Position numbers and translations under genes: made by a program. From Caenorhabditis elegans (Eukaryota; Nematoda; Chromadorea; Rhabditida; Rhabditidae), in NCBI RefSeq assembly GCF_000002985.6, contig NC_003281.10, forward strand, positions 8,680,001-8,744,000: a stretch of 64,000 nucleotides of DNA. Direction: 5' to 3'. Every line of letters begins with the position of its first letter. Position 1 is the stretch's first letter. This document shows, in pieces, positions 23,443 through 34,321 of this stretch. The notes under the pieces are model-generated. The model was given only the letters and a program-made list of their open reading frames with translations. It was not told the DNA's origin and did not search any database.

Positions 23443-26400
23443 TTACGGGAATTTCAAACGAAGAGCACTCATCGAGACTTGATTTCCACGTACAAGGCAT
23501 GTCGGGGGTGTCTGACGGGAGAGCATATCGATCCATCCGAGATAAATTGGTGATGGGATTTCAGGACGAGCTGATGGAAGAGTACTGTAACTATGAATAT
23601 GAAAAATTGAAAACAAATCAAATCTCACCAAACAATCAGATCAGCATCTGAACTGTGTTCTCGAATAAGTTCCGATGCACGCAAGAAGCTTCTAGTCTTC
23701 TCTCGCAAATTGAATATTTGATTCTGAAAATTCAAAATTCTGAGTAACGCATGTGCTCTAATATAGATAAACTCACATTATCAAATGATCCGTCTACAGG
23801 CTCACCACTGCTGCTGGTTTCCACCTTGTATTTGTCAATTTTTGCTCGGAATTCATCGTATCTATAGACATTTTTAACACTTTAAAATCTAGGAAGATCT
23901 TGAAACTAACGTCTGTTTGCACGGAGGTTTCGAAAATTCTGGAAGAATATGAAGATCTGAAGAGTCGATATGGAACTTTCGAAGAATTGCAGCCATGTTC
24001 TTTTGTTCCTCGTTTATCTGAAAATTATCCGCTACAGTAATCCGAAGTAAGCTTGATTCCAAACTATTTCAAATCTTACGACTTTTGACCTAAAATACGG
24101 TACCCGGTCTCGACACGATGGAAACTTTAGCTACAGTACCCACTAGTGTTTCGAATTTGTTGTTTCAATGGTTTCATATTTACTCTTCGTTTATAACGCA
24201 AAAGTTTAGAGAAAAACTAGATAGGAGATATTATAAAAAACGAAATGCTCGTGGGTACTGTAGCTGTGAAGCTTCGGTCGTGTCGAGACCGGGGACCGTA
24301 TTTCGAATCTAAAGTTGAAAAATTCCAGAATGGCATAAAAGCAAGTTTTCTCCAATTTTTTTGAATCCCAAAAGTCTGATAAGATAAATGAACAAACCCT
24401 CTTATTATCTTTTCCATCAGTTTTTGTGAATACTCGAATATGTGCTCCTTCCAAGAAACTTCCAGCTTGAGTCAATAAATATGGTGCAAGCATTGTCAAT
24501 CCACCAGCTTCACGGAGCCAAAACACATCTGTAACATATAAATGTAGGGTTTTTAAGAAAATGCTGCAAAATTAAAACAAAAACTGAAAGGGGGAGAAAT
24601 AAAAATTACCAATTCTCGCGTTCGGAATTCTCTTCCTAAATCTGAACATTTGTGCCATAATAATTTTCTGATCGGGTTCCGAAATACTGTGTTTATCAAT
24701 AACTTGGAATCGAGTACTACTGCTTGTAGAACGGCGGCCACCTGATTCAAGATCCTAAAAATAAAATTTTCCATCAGTTTTCAAAAGGTTTCTCTCACTT
24801 TATTCACAGCCATCGACATTTTTCTGAATGTGTTCAGCAGTTTTCCACGTGGCACTGCAAATTAATTGCTTTTTTTTTAAGAGGAGGCTTTAAATGAACA
24901 AACCATCTTTCTTCTGACTCCCCTGGTCGGCTAGTTTTGGAGTGGCACTGAAATTGTATCAAATTGAGGTTTTTTGTAGTTTTCAGAAGCATGGATAATC
25001 CTTTCGAAAAATTGAATAATACTAAGAAATCATATAAATACAATTTTAGTCTCATAAAGTCAGAATCTAGATATTTTATTTATTTTATTTTTTCAATTCT
25101 CCATAAAAATGCTAGAAACTGCTTTGGAAAGTGTCTCAACATGTTGTCAATTAACTGGTCTTGGTGTATTTTACACTTATATTTTGTCATTTGTATTGGC
25201 ATTTGATCTTTCTTTGACCGCAGCTTTATATATTGCTTCACTTGGTGCTGTTCTTGTTTTTCTTTCGGCGAATTATCAATTTGATAATAAAAAATTCGAG
25301 CCTAAAACTTTCATAGTTTATGGATTATTTGCGCAGAGCTTTTGTTCAGCTTCTTTGGCTACATGCTTTTTTGCAGAATCAGGAGATGAATCGAAAAGTG
25401 ATAAATCATTGGTAGGTGTAAATTGGAAGACGAAATTTAAAATTGTCCTGTTGTGAACTACAGGAACCTTCACTAATTTTTTCCAGATGACACAAATAAT
25501 TCCAAAAATCTCAATCATATTATTCTTCCTTGCTTTTTATTTAACTCATGCTTCATCAATGTTTTACATCAAAATTCTGTGCCGTTCTGGAAACTGTACT
25601 GATAGTGCTTCAACTCTCAGTTGGGTTGTTACAATTATTTTAATTGGTTTTAAAGTTGTCGACTATGAAGATTTTTCAAAGGTTTGTGTTTTTTTTTGGA
25701 AAGTGACTTGTGTGAAATGTTGCTTTGAATCGATCAATACTACACAAAGAAAATGCTGAAACATTTGGTTTTTAGAAAATATATTTTTAAAGCAAAATTC
25801 CCTTTATTCCTTCTCTGGGTGGATTTTAACTTTTCTGGATTTTCTGGATTAACTTTCTGGTTTTGTAGAGTCTTAGCATCACAATGATTGCTTTTGGATT
25901 CTTGTATTTAAGTCTAGCATTTGTCATAAACGATCGATTACCTCCAGCGAAAAGCCTTTTTGAGCAAGAAATTGCACAAAGTTTTGGATTTCAATCAGTT
26001 AAAAATATTCTCAAATATGAAGACCATCGCACATCGGAAACAGATGGAATTTTAACTTTTTATATCAAGAATCTTACAAGCGATAAAATAGCGATTGATG
26101 TGAGTTTTTTTTAATGTAAAAAGAGTTTGATATTACAAATATTATAGATAAGCTTCTCAAATCCAGGAGATCAGTTAGATGGACATTTTTCAAGGAAGTA
26201 TATTCGTGGAAAAGGTCATGTGAAACTTAATGTAAAGCGAGGAACTATAATGGAAAAAGGAGATCGAATGTTCATTTTTTATGCAAGATCTATAAAAGAT
26301 TTGGAAAGTATCAATGATTCGGGATTTCTAACTATTTATTTTTGATTTATTGGGTTTATATGATCTGAATGTTGATATAAAAAATTTTAAAACTTCGATT

Positions 26401-29400
26401 TAAAAAATTGTCTCAATAAAAAAATTTCAAATGAGAATCTATATCTCACCTATCAACATATTCTGCCAAATCCTCATCATCATTGATCGGGGCTCCATTT
26501 TTCCTGATAGATGACGTCACATCGAAACCAGAAGCCTCATTTCTAAAGATTATCACTCCAACTTGTTTATCAAATGCATTTGATAGCATTCCATAATATT
26601 CTGATATTGATTCTTTACTCAGCTTCTCCCATCCAGTTTTGTATCCCAACATTAAAATATTCGGACGGAGACGGCCAAGACCTGCGGTCTGAAAATTTTG
26701 GTTGTGTTGGTTAATCTATTCATATTTATAGCACGAGATAATTCGCACCGTGACCTTTTTTGGAAAACCCACAATAAAACTATCATTTTGGAAATTTTAT
26801 AGTTAATCTAGCACTTGGCACATTCGAATATTTTACCTGCAACAAAATATTGGCGCCTTCTGCCTGCTTCGTACAACAAATTGCTGCTCCAAACGCGTTC
26901 ACTTCACGTGCTCGGAGCCAGTCATTGATTTGCTTGTCGATTTTCAGTTGGAGCAAGTAACTTCGAGAACATGGGCTTTGCTGGAAAAATATGACTTTAT
27001 TTATTTAGACTGTACATAAAGTGTTATGAACGATGTTAAAAATTCCTCCTTGAATTTTAAAATTTTGTTTAGAATAAGTTTAACATTCAAAGCAGAACAA
27101 ATAGTGACAAAAACATATGCAAATTTTAAAAAGATATTAGTCTGAATCAATATTTTGAGAAAAGCTTCACATACTCGTTGGCTCCAATCGATTTTTGAAG
27201 AAATCCAGAATTTGAGTAGCTAATATCTACTTTTAGTTACCAATTAATACACTCTTTTACCTGCATCAAATATTCTGTCCATGTCATTGGCTGTTCTACT
27301 TTGTTACTAATTTTCTGAAAGTCTTCTACACAGTTTCAAAATTTAAACTTGCCTCTAATCATTTTTCCTTCGAATTTTTGAACAATTGTGAACAGTTAGA
27401 TGCACTTACCGGAATGATATATCCGCAGATGAGAAGAGATTTTCCACGTGTAATTGAGTGCGCAAAGTCCACGAGCCCTGGACGAGCAGCAGGACTTCCC
27501 GAAAGAAGAAGAATTTGTGGATGGAAATGACGTCGGGAATCAGGTTCTTGTTGAAGTTCATGCATTTGTTCAAGTACTGATGAATACATTGATTTGGGGC
27601 ATTCTTCTCCATCTTCATTGCGTTCACCTAGAGAAGTCAAAATGGAAGAAGATTGGGAAATTTGATGAGCTGTGGTTAAACTTCAGCAACCAAACTTTCA
27701 CGGTTTATATCTCACTATCAGTTTTATCAAAAAACAATTTATATTGGCAAAATGTAGAAAATCAGGTGAAATTTGCGAAGTCCCCAATTTTAAAATAATT
27801 TTGAAACAACGAAAAGCATTTTCAGTCAAATTTTTTAGTGGAATATTGTTTAGAAACTTACGTCGAATAATATAAAGTAGAGAACAATACGATATTGCAA
27901 AAATGGAGGCGATAAACAGAGCAAGATGACGATTTGTGTAGAGTGAGGCAATGAAACATGCAGCTGATATTGCTAACGAGAGCAGTGTCGGTGGTGATGG
28001 GATTTCTGAATATTTCAATTTTTTCTGAATTTTGTTTTAATTTTACCGGGATCTGACAGCTTTACCAGGAAAACGTAGAAATTGAAGAGAGCATATGCAA
28101 ATAAGTAGAAAACTGTTGTCGGAATGCAGAGAATGTCGTAGGAACCTAAACAAAAATCGTTGCGCTGAAGTTTAAATGTCTCGCTTACCAATTGCCGAAA
28201 CTAATATTTGTACTGTTGATAAAAGAAGAAGACATCTAATTGGAATATCTCTTTCACCAAAACCTTTTGCTAACCAAAGTATGCATCTACATTGATTAGA
28301 CCGTCCAAGTGATTGAAGAATTACGGCTGCATATTTTAAAGTTGAAACTGCAGATAATACACATGCCAAAGTGATAACAATAGCCATTGGAACAGTTGTG
28401 TAGATATAGGATAGAAACTTTAAAAATTGGTTTACTAAATTCAGATTTATGTTTTATTCTTACCTCATTATATTCAGCTGAACCGGTACTATTTGAAGTT
28501 GAAGTTCTTGCAAAAAATTCGACATAATCCAACATAGCAGCAGCTCCATAGAAACAAGCACTGACGGCAATTGCAATAAGAGCTCCGCGTGGAGCAGTAT
28601 TTTGAAGCTTTGAGCCAATATTTAAGATTGTTAAACCACACATTGCTGCCGGAAATAATTGGGCGAAAATTGTGGAAATCTCTTCGTTCGGTGGAGATGG
28701 AATCATGGCATTACGGTCAGAAACTCGACGAAGTTGATATTCTCCATATCGAAACATTACAGATGAAAGTTGAAGTGCAATGGCAATACAGGTCAGAGCA
28801 AATATAAAAGTTCGGACAAATCGAGCATTTCGATTACGGACCATGCAAAGTGCCAAGGTGATGAGGGATAACACTGGAAATTAGAGATTTTGAATATAGT
28901 AAGACAAATTGAGGATAGTAGATGAACACTGTACTGAGGGATTACTGTAGTTTTGGAAAAAAGGAGTTCCAGAAAATTCTTAAAATTTTTGAAACTGATT
29001 TATTTACAGTCAAAAACTTTGAGCATTTAATACTGATTTTAATTTGTTTTTTTCAAAAATCACACTTTTACAGATATTCAGCGTTTTGGACCCATTTTGC
29101 GTAACCTTTTTACAAAAAAAAGCTCACCAGAAGAAACAAGACGTAGATCATGAGTAGCTCCATCAAGTAATTCGAGAGAAAATGTTGAGAAAATATGAAG
29201 AACAGCTTCAGCAGCTGATGTCAGGAATGTACTAGTGGCCACGAGAAGACAAAAGAGATAGATTATAGAAAATGAAATTGCAAATTCTGTGCTTGAGTAG
29301 GCCAGCATCTGAAATTTGGGCTTATTCCTACACTGAATGTGATTTAAAACTCTTACTGTTTTCACAAATCCAACTTCTGAGCTTTTCCTTGAAACAACTG

Positions 29401-30060
29401 TACATGCTGACCATCCGGTTACCAAACTGACCAGAAATGTGAAGAAGACAAGAATAATTGTTGTTGCTGAAAAACAATATGATTATCAAATAGTTAAATG
29501 GAAACTTACTAAATCCGGCTTCATCAACAATACTTGAAAATCGGAGTAATAGAACAACAGCCAACATTGGCTGGACACATTTCAAAAATACATCTTTCCA
29601 ATTCATCCATGCTGTTGATGTGATTGGTGCATCTTCAGAAGATGCCGTTGAGCTCTGGGATATTAATTTTGTAGAGTATGGAAAAGCCCGATCGATGAAC
29701 AACTTGAATATAAAGCATGTATGTTTTTAATATATTTTAAATAAATTTTAAAATTTAAGTATTTTCTTAGAATTACAGAAACGCAGTTTACAAAATTATT
29801 GAAGAAAAATAGTCCAAACTCACCTAATCGCTATTCAACTCGAAGTCATAACTAATCACACATTTTCTGTCCAGTTTATCTTATTTTTTATCATTTTTCA
29901 TTCAAAAAGTTCATCCCCATCCTTTCACTCTTCTCACGTCTCGCACGAATCAAAACGGGTGCAACAGTTCTCACGTTGATCCCCCTTTTGATTGAAAAAA
30001 GTTTTCGACGAATTGGATAAATAGGGATGATAATAAATAAGATGTATAACATACCGGCAT
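23443..30060 (-). CDS. Cation-chloride cotransporter, SLC12 family (NKCC/NCC-like)
   Basis: Twenty exons reconstruct in frame to about 943 residues: 30060-30055 (ATG CCG only), 29702-29510, 29466-29357, 29308-29128, 28873-28464, 28417-28189, 28145-28047, 28005-27862, 27627-27410, 27314-27261, 26980-26837, 26688-26450, 24947-24904, 24854-24799, 24754-24610, 24528-24398, 24017-23911, 23861-23777, 23723-23629 and 23584-23443. About 12 membrane spans occupy the first 480 residues. The cytosolic half has the family signatures LLLSGSPAARPGLVDFAHSI, DVFWLREAGGLTMLAPYLLT, and the ending PTCLVRGNQVSMSALRLKFP, like NKCC LLVRGNH...TFYS. It imports or exports chloride with sodium and/or potassium at the plasma membrane. 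The N-terminus is very short and lacks the phospho-regulatory threonine region. I believe this is B0303.11. The first two exons are the least certain. Confidence 0.87.
24088..24310. repeat. Dispersed inverted repeat, best-paired copy, in SLC12 intron
   Basis: The left arm aaaatacggtacccggtctcgacacg... and right arm ...cgtgtcgagaccggggaccgtattt are near-perfect complements across about 220 bases. Inner ctacagtacccac and gtgggtactgtag modules also pair. The element would fold into one long hairpin. It lies in the intron between exons 24398 and 24017. Confidence 0.8.
25109..26345 (+). CDS. Unassigned multi-span membrane protein, nested in an SLC12 intron on the opposite strand
   Basis: Four exons (25109-25411, 25487-25681, 25869-26099, 26148-26345) sum to 794+ bases in one frame and give 308 residues. 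They lie wholly inside the 1.5 kb intron (24948-26449) of the minus-strand SLC12 gene. The first 190 residues hold about five or six hydrophobic segments (for example GVFYTYILSFVLAFDL, AALYIASLGAVLVFLSA, ISIILFFLAFYLTHASSMFY, TMIAFGFLYLSLAFVI). The carboxyl 110 residues are soluble and beta-like (ILTFYIKNLTSDKIAIDISF ... KLNVKRGTIMEKGDRMFIFY), reminiscent of an MSP-type immunoglobulin fold, but I cannot prove it. An AATAAA lies at 26415-26420. I do not recognise the family and infer no function. Confidence 0.75.
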
Positions 30061-31920
30061 TTTTCAGACTGAAATTAGAGATCTGCTATATTCGGTAGAT
30101 CTGGTCACTGTTCTGAAAATAAGAAAAAATAAAAAGTTGTTTTTTTTCTATAATACAAAGCGATGAGATTTGCAAAGTAACAGTTTTAAAAAAAGTAGAC
30201 TGGGAAAACACACTATTTTTTTATAATTTCGAAACTGCTCAAGAATGCAATAAAATGCGTAGGCAGGTGCGTATGCCAAAAGCCGTGCCTACCTACTATC
30301 GAACTTTTGAATGAACAGGACGTACAAAACGTACCCACCTTTTTCAGCTTATATTCGGAAAATCTAATTAAATGTGAATAATTTTAATAAACAAATAGTT
30401 AACGATGTTTCTGAAACTGAAATGAAAATTAACATTTTAATGTTTTTTTTTGCAAAATAATACTACGACATATGTATGTAGTTGAAGAAAATTGAATGAA
30501 ACAATATGTAAAAACAAAGAAATGAAAAACTTGGTGATAAACTAAAGAATGAGAGAAGGACGATAGAAGAGGAAGAAGAAAAAAGGCGATAAATGGAATG
30601 ATCTTTTCTTTGATCTAATGACATAACAAAACAGACAAAAACCATGTTATTCTTTGGGTTACTGATCTCGAATTTTTCTGATGAGGGATTCGATTTCAAA
30701 AAAAAATTCAGTTTGCATGATTTAAAGTATAATTCGGATTCTCTCCAGAGATACAACATCAGGTAAGAAATGTTTTCTTCGGATCACAAAAAAATGCCCG
30801 TTGGGGATCAGAACTGAGATTTCCTAAAATCAGACGTCGGCTCGCTTTTGGAGTACCTTTGGTAAAATCTTGATATTTTTACAAGTGGATTGTTTCCCAC
30901 AAATTTGATTATCGTCAGAAAACTCATGGGAATCTGTGGAAGAAATTTACCAAATTTTTGTCCCAATTCTTTGCTCGAATATTTTTTTTCTGTATCAAAA
31001 TTATTTATTTTAGAGCAAATTGAAAATTATTATTATTTCTTTTTTTTTCTGTAAAATAATTTATTTGTTTTTGGCCAAAGTTTAGCACTAATTGTAGGTT
31101 TAAGTTTTTTTATGCAGTGAAGTCGATAAAAATGGATTTAGCAATTTCAATTTTTAGAATCGTAATTCACACTACAAATAAAACAACCAAAAGTTATTTT
31201 TGGAAAACCAAAAATGGAATGAAAAAGATGAGTAAAAAGGGATAGAGGCAATTAAATGAGAGCTCTTGAGCACATTGCCAATAAATGGAGCCCTCCAACT
31301 TTTTGATGAGAAAATGACGGATATCGATGGATGAAAAGGGTTTCTTTGAAATTTCCTTCATCCATTCGTTTGCTTTTTATATTCGATAATTTTTATAAAT
31401 GAAAAATAAATAGGGCTGGTTTAAAAAATTGTTTTTGGCAACTAAATTTTTTTTGCTTTGAGTTTTTGAAACTAAAGCGTAGGCACTAGGACGTTTCCGA
31501 GACTCAGTGGAATGCTAGTTCAAAATCATTTCAGTCCCAAGAAATTCGAAAATTTGCTCAAGAACCGGCTCAAATATCAAAGTGCAGATTGGCGCATGTC
31601 ACATTTCGATTTTTAGGCAGTTTTTCAGTAACTGTTTGAAATTTTGGATCCAAAGTGAAATTGTTTCCAGATAGTACAAGCATTTCTCTATATGTCTATA
31701 TAAAGTTCCTAAAAGAAATTTTGACACAACATGGAGAAAAGTACAATTCTGGAAATGTGTCAAAAAAAAGTATTGCACAAATCTGTTGGCTTTCATATTT
31801 CAAAGATGACAGATGCTATCAAAACAAAATAAAGTAATAATGATTGTATAAACATTTGTTTATTTTGAGATTAAAATACATATTAATATCATTAATTTCA
31901 GAGAAGTTACATACAGTTTT

Positions 31921-32418
31921 TCTCCAAAATCGTCTTTCGCTCTGAAAAACGAAGGCCTTTACCTTCCCAAAAATTCGCGAAAAAATGAAATTGAACTTTT
32001 TGGGTCGAAAAAATACTTTTTAGAATGCTAAGAGCACGTTAAACACGAATATCGTGTTAATTTTGAGATCCAAATTATCTGAAAATGACTAAAATGGATT
32101 TAAAAAAGCATAGATTTATTTTTCATTTTCAACGTGAAAGTTTTGTGCAGCTTTTAGATTCCAAAAGAATCTCAACATTTATAGAGACAAAACTTTCACG
32201 TTGAAAATGAAAATAAATCTATGCTTTTTATAAATCTATGTCAGACATTTTCAGAGCATCCGGATCTCAAAATAAACATGATATTCGTGTTTAACGTGTT
32301 CTCAGCATTCTAAAAATATTATTTTCGATCCAAAAAGCTCAATTTCATTTTTTTCGCCCATTTTTTCGGAAGGCAAAGGTCCACTTTCGTTTTTCAGAGC
32401 GAAGGACAATTTTGGAGA
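31921..32418. repeat. Large foldback (inverted repeat) element
   Basis: Arms 31921-32148 and 32187-32418 are complementary over about 225 bases with small mismatches, around a loop of about 40 bases. Outer ends read tctccaaaat and attttggaga. Arms include ttcgctctgaaaaacgaagg and a caacgtgaaagttttgtg module beside the loop. No ORF is inside. It looks like a non-autonomous DNA transposon (MITE or foldback type). Confidence 0.8.
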
Positions 32419-32706
32419 TGAGCCAATATTTTTGAAAAATTTTTTCGCAACCTAATAGAGGACTCAAAGGAGTGAAACTTTTTCAAAATTTTAAACAAAA
32501 ATGTTGAAAATTGTAGATTTTATAAGCAAAAATCAATAATTTCAGAAAATACTATGTAACTTTGCTGAAACTACTGTTTTTATTATCAATTCAAATGATA
32601 AAATATGAAAAAACATTTATAAATTACTTTCAATCTAATTTTGTTTTTTTTTTGTTGGTTTTCAGAGTAGTAGCAGGAAAACAATTCCAGGGTGAGTAAA
32701 ACCAAC

Positions 32707-32898
32707 TACCGTATATTATCTGTTCGTGCAGCACCCAGTGTTCAACTTTGGCTGCTCATATCTCGATTGTTTTTTGTATTATTAAAAATTATCAACTGAA
32801 GAAATGAAGTTCAATCTTTTATCTATAGTTTTGTAGTGAATTGTTTTTTGATATCTTCAAAATCGGCTGAGTGCAGAACTAATAGAGAATATACAGTA
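32707..32898. repeat. Small foldback element
   Basis: The left end taccgtatattatctgttcg and the right end, read as its complement (tactgtatattctctattag), match with a few changes. The interior has gctgctcatatctcgattg-like sequence. A fragment with similar wording (acagctcatatatcagtc) occurs near 36320-36345. Confidence 0.55.
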
Positions 32899-34321
32899 TT
32901 CATTAGTTCTCATTGAAAATAATTGAAGAATTTAAAAATGCTTTAAAAAAATTTTTCTTTACAGGGAAGTATAAAAATTACAAGAAATTAGTTTTAAATT
33001 TGCATCATAATCCCAAAAAGTTATAAAATCTGTAACAATATTGAAGCAGACAACAAAAAAATTGGCGAGAAAGAGGGAAGAAGGTGAGAAGAAAGGCAAG
33101 AAATTGTATCATATCTTTTCAATTTTCCGCCTTTTTGACTTTTCGTCACACCTCCTTTACCGTATTTTTCCAACAAATTCTCGTCTCGTTGTCTCCGTCT
33201 ATTCTTATCATTAATCTCGATTTTAACGACTTCACAGAAAACCCTTTAATCAGGGGACAAAATATTGAAAATTTTAACTGAAAAGGGAGAGACACAGGTG
33301 GTCAGGAGTGAAAGAATGACGAGAGAATGACTATTGTAGAGATTAAGAGTTTCCCATTAGAACACATGTTCTTTATTGGGTTCGATTGAGGCTTCAAATG
33401 AATGCGAATCTGGAGCCATTCAGTTTTTGGGCAAATGTGCATTGGAATAAGAAAATGGAGTCCCCACCTTGGCAGAAAGTTGGACTGAACACTGTTCTAT
33501 TAGTCTCGCACTGGATTGCCAAATGTTGGACATTTTGCCATATCTGTCTCTTGTCTTTGGTTTTACCGACAAATTGAAAACTGACAAGATATTTTGAATA
33601 AACCGAGATTTTTTTGCAATCGAAGTAAAATATTTGAATGCAACATATTGTAGTATACTTCTAGATGAAATACGACAATTTAATTTTCTGTATTCAATTT
33701 TATTAAAATTCTGCACAAAAATGAAGACAATTCATTTATAAATTTTTCAAGTCAGAAACTGTGAAAATAATACAAGGAAATGTTTTTTTCCTACAAAATC
33801 CTAGAAAAAATCTATGTCGCACGTGTTTTTCTGATATGAAAATGTAGGCATGATCTTCTTGAAGAAAGAAAAATCAAAAAAGAACCGGTGAATGTGAAAA
33901 GTTAAGTCGATTTGGATTAGCAGCGCCCAGTCTCGTTTTTTTATTTGGTGTGAGGGTCGAATCGAAATACAAAAATGTTCAAAAGTCGTTTTAAAAATGA
34001 CACTTTATTATTATAACAGATCGGTTTTTGGAATGAGGGATATTACAAAAAATGACATGAAATCATTGGCACAGGGGGATGATGTCATTATTACATGAAC
34101 GGTAAAATTTAGTGCAGGTCAAAAATCAAAAGTATATTGAACAAAAGGGACGTCAGTTAAAGGGTTAGGTTATTAGAGTAGATAGGTAAGAAATGAAGAA
34201 TGTGTATATAGATTCTATAGATCAAATTTTAAAAGAACTTAGAAGAACAAAAGATAGAAGATATGAATTATACCAAAAATTCAAAATTTAAAGAAACACA
34301 AAACATCGATTAAAGCATAAA

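Larger units (their letters stand above)
30061..34321. other. Gene-poor region upstream of the SLC12 gene
   Basis: This 4.3 kb stretch contains the probable SLC12 promoter and 5' exon (an acceptor at about 30118 precedes the exon with the ATG). It also holds a taggcagg patch (30256-30300), a 500-base foldback (31921-32418), a second foldback (32707-32898) and the 3' end of the next minus-strand gene. Open frames such as 30463-30759, 31655-31837 and 33386-33577 show no domain, splice context or codon bias. Confidence 0.5.

Noticed and set aside
33386..33577. 63-residue plus-strand frame in the gene-poor region
   Set aside because: Short, no signal or domain, not flanked by splice signals, and the opposite strand is also open.
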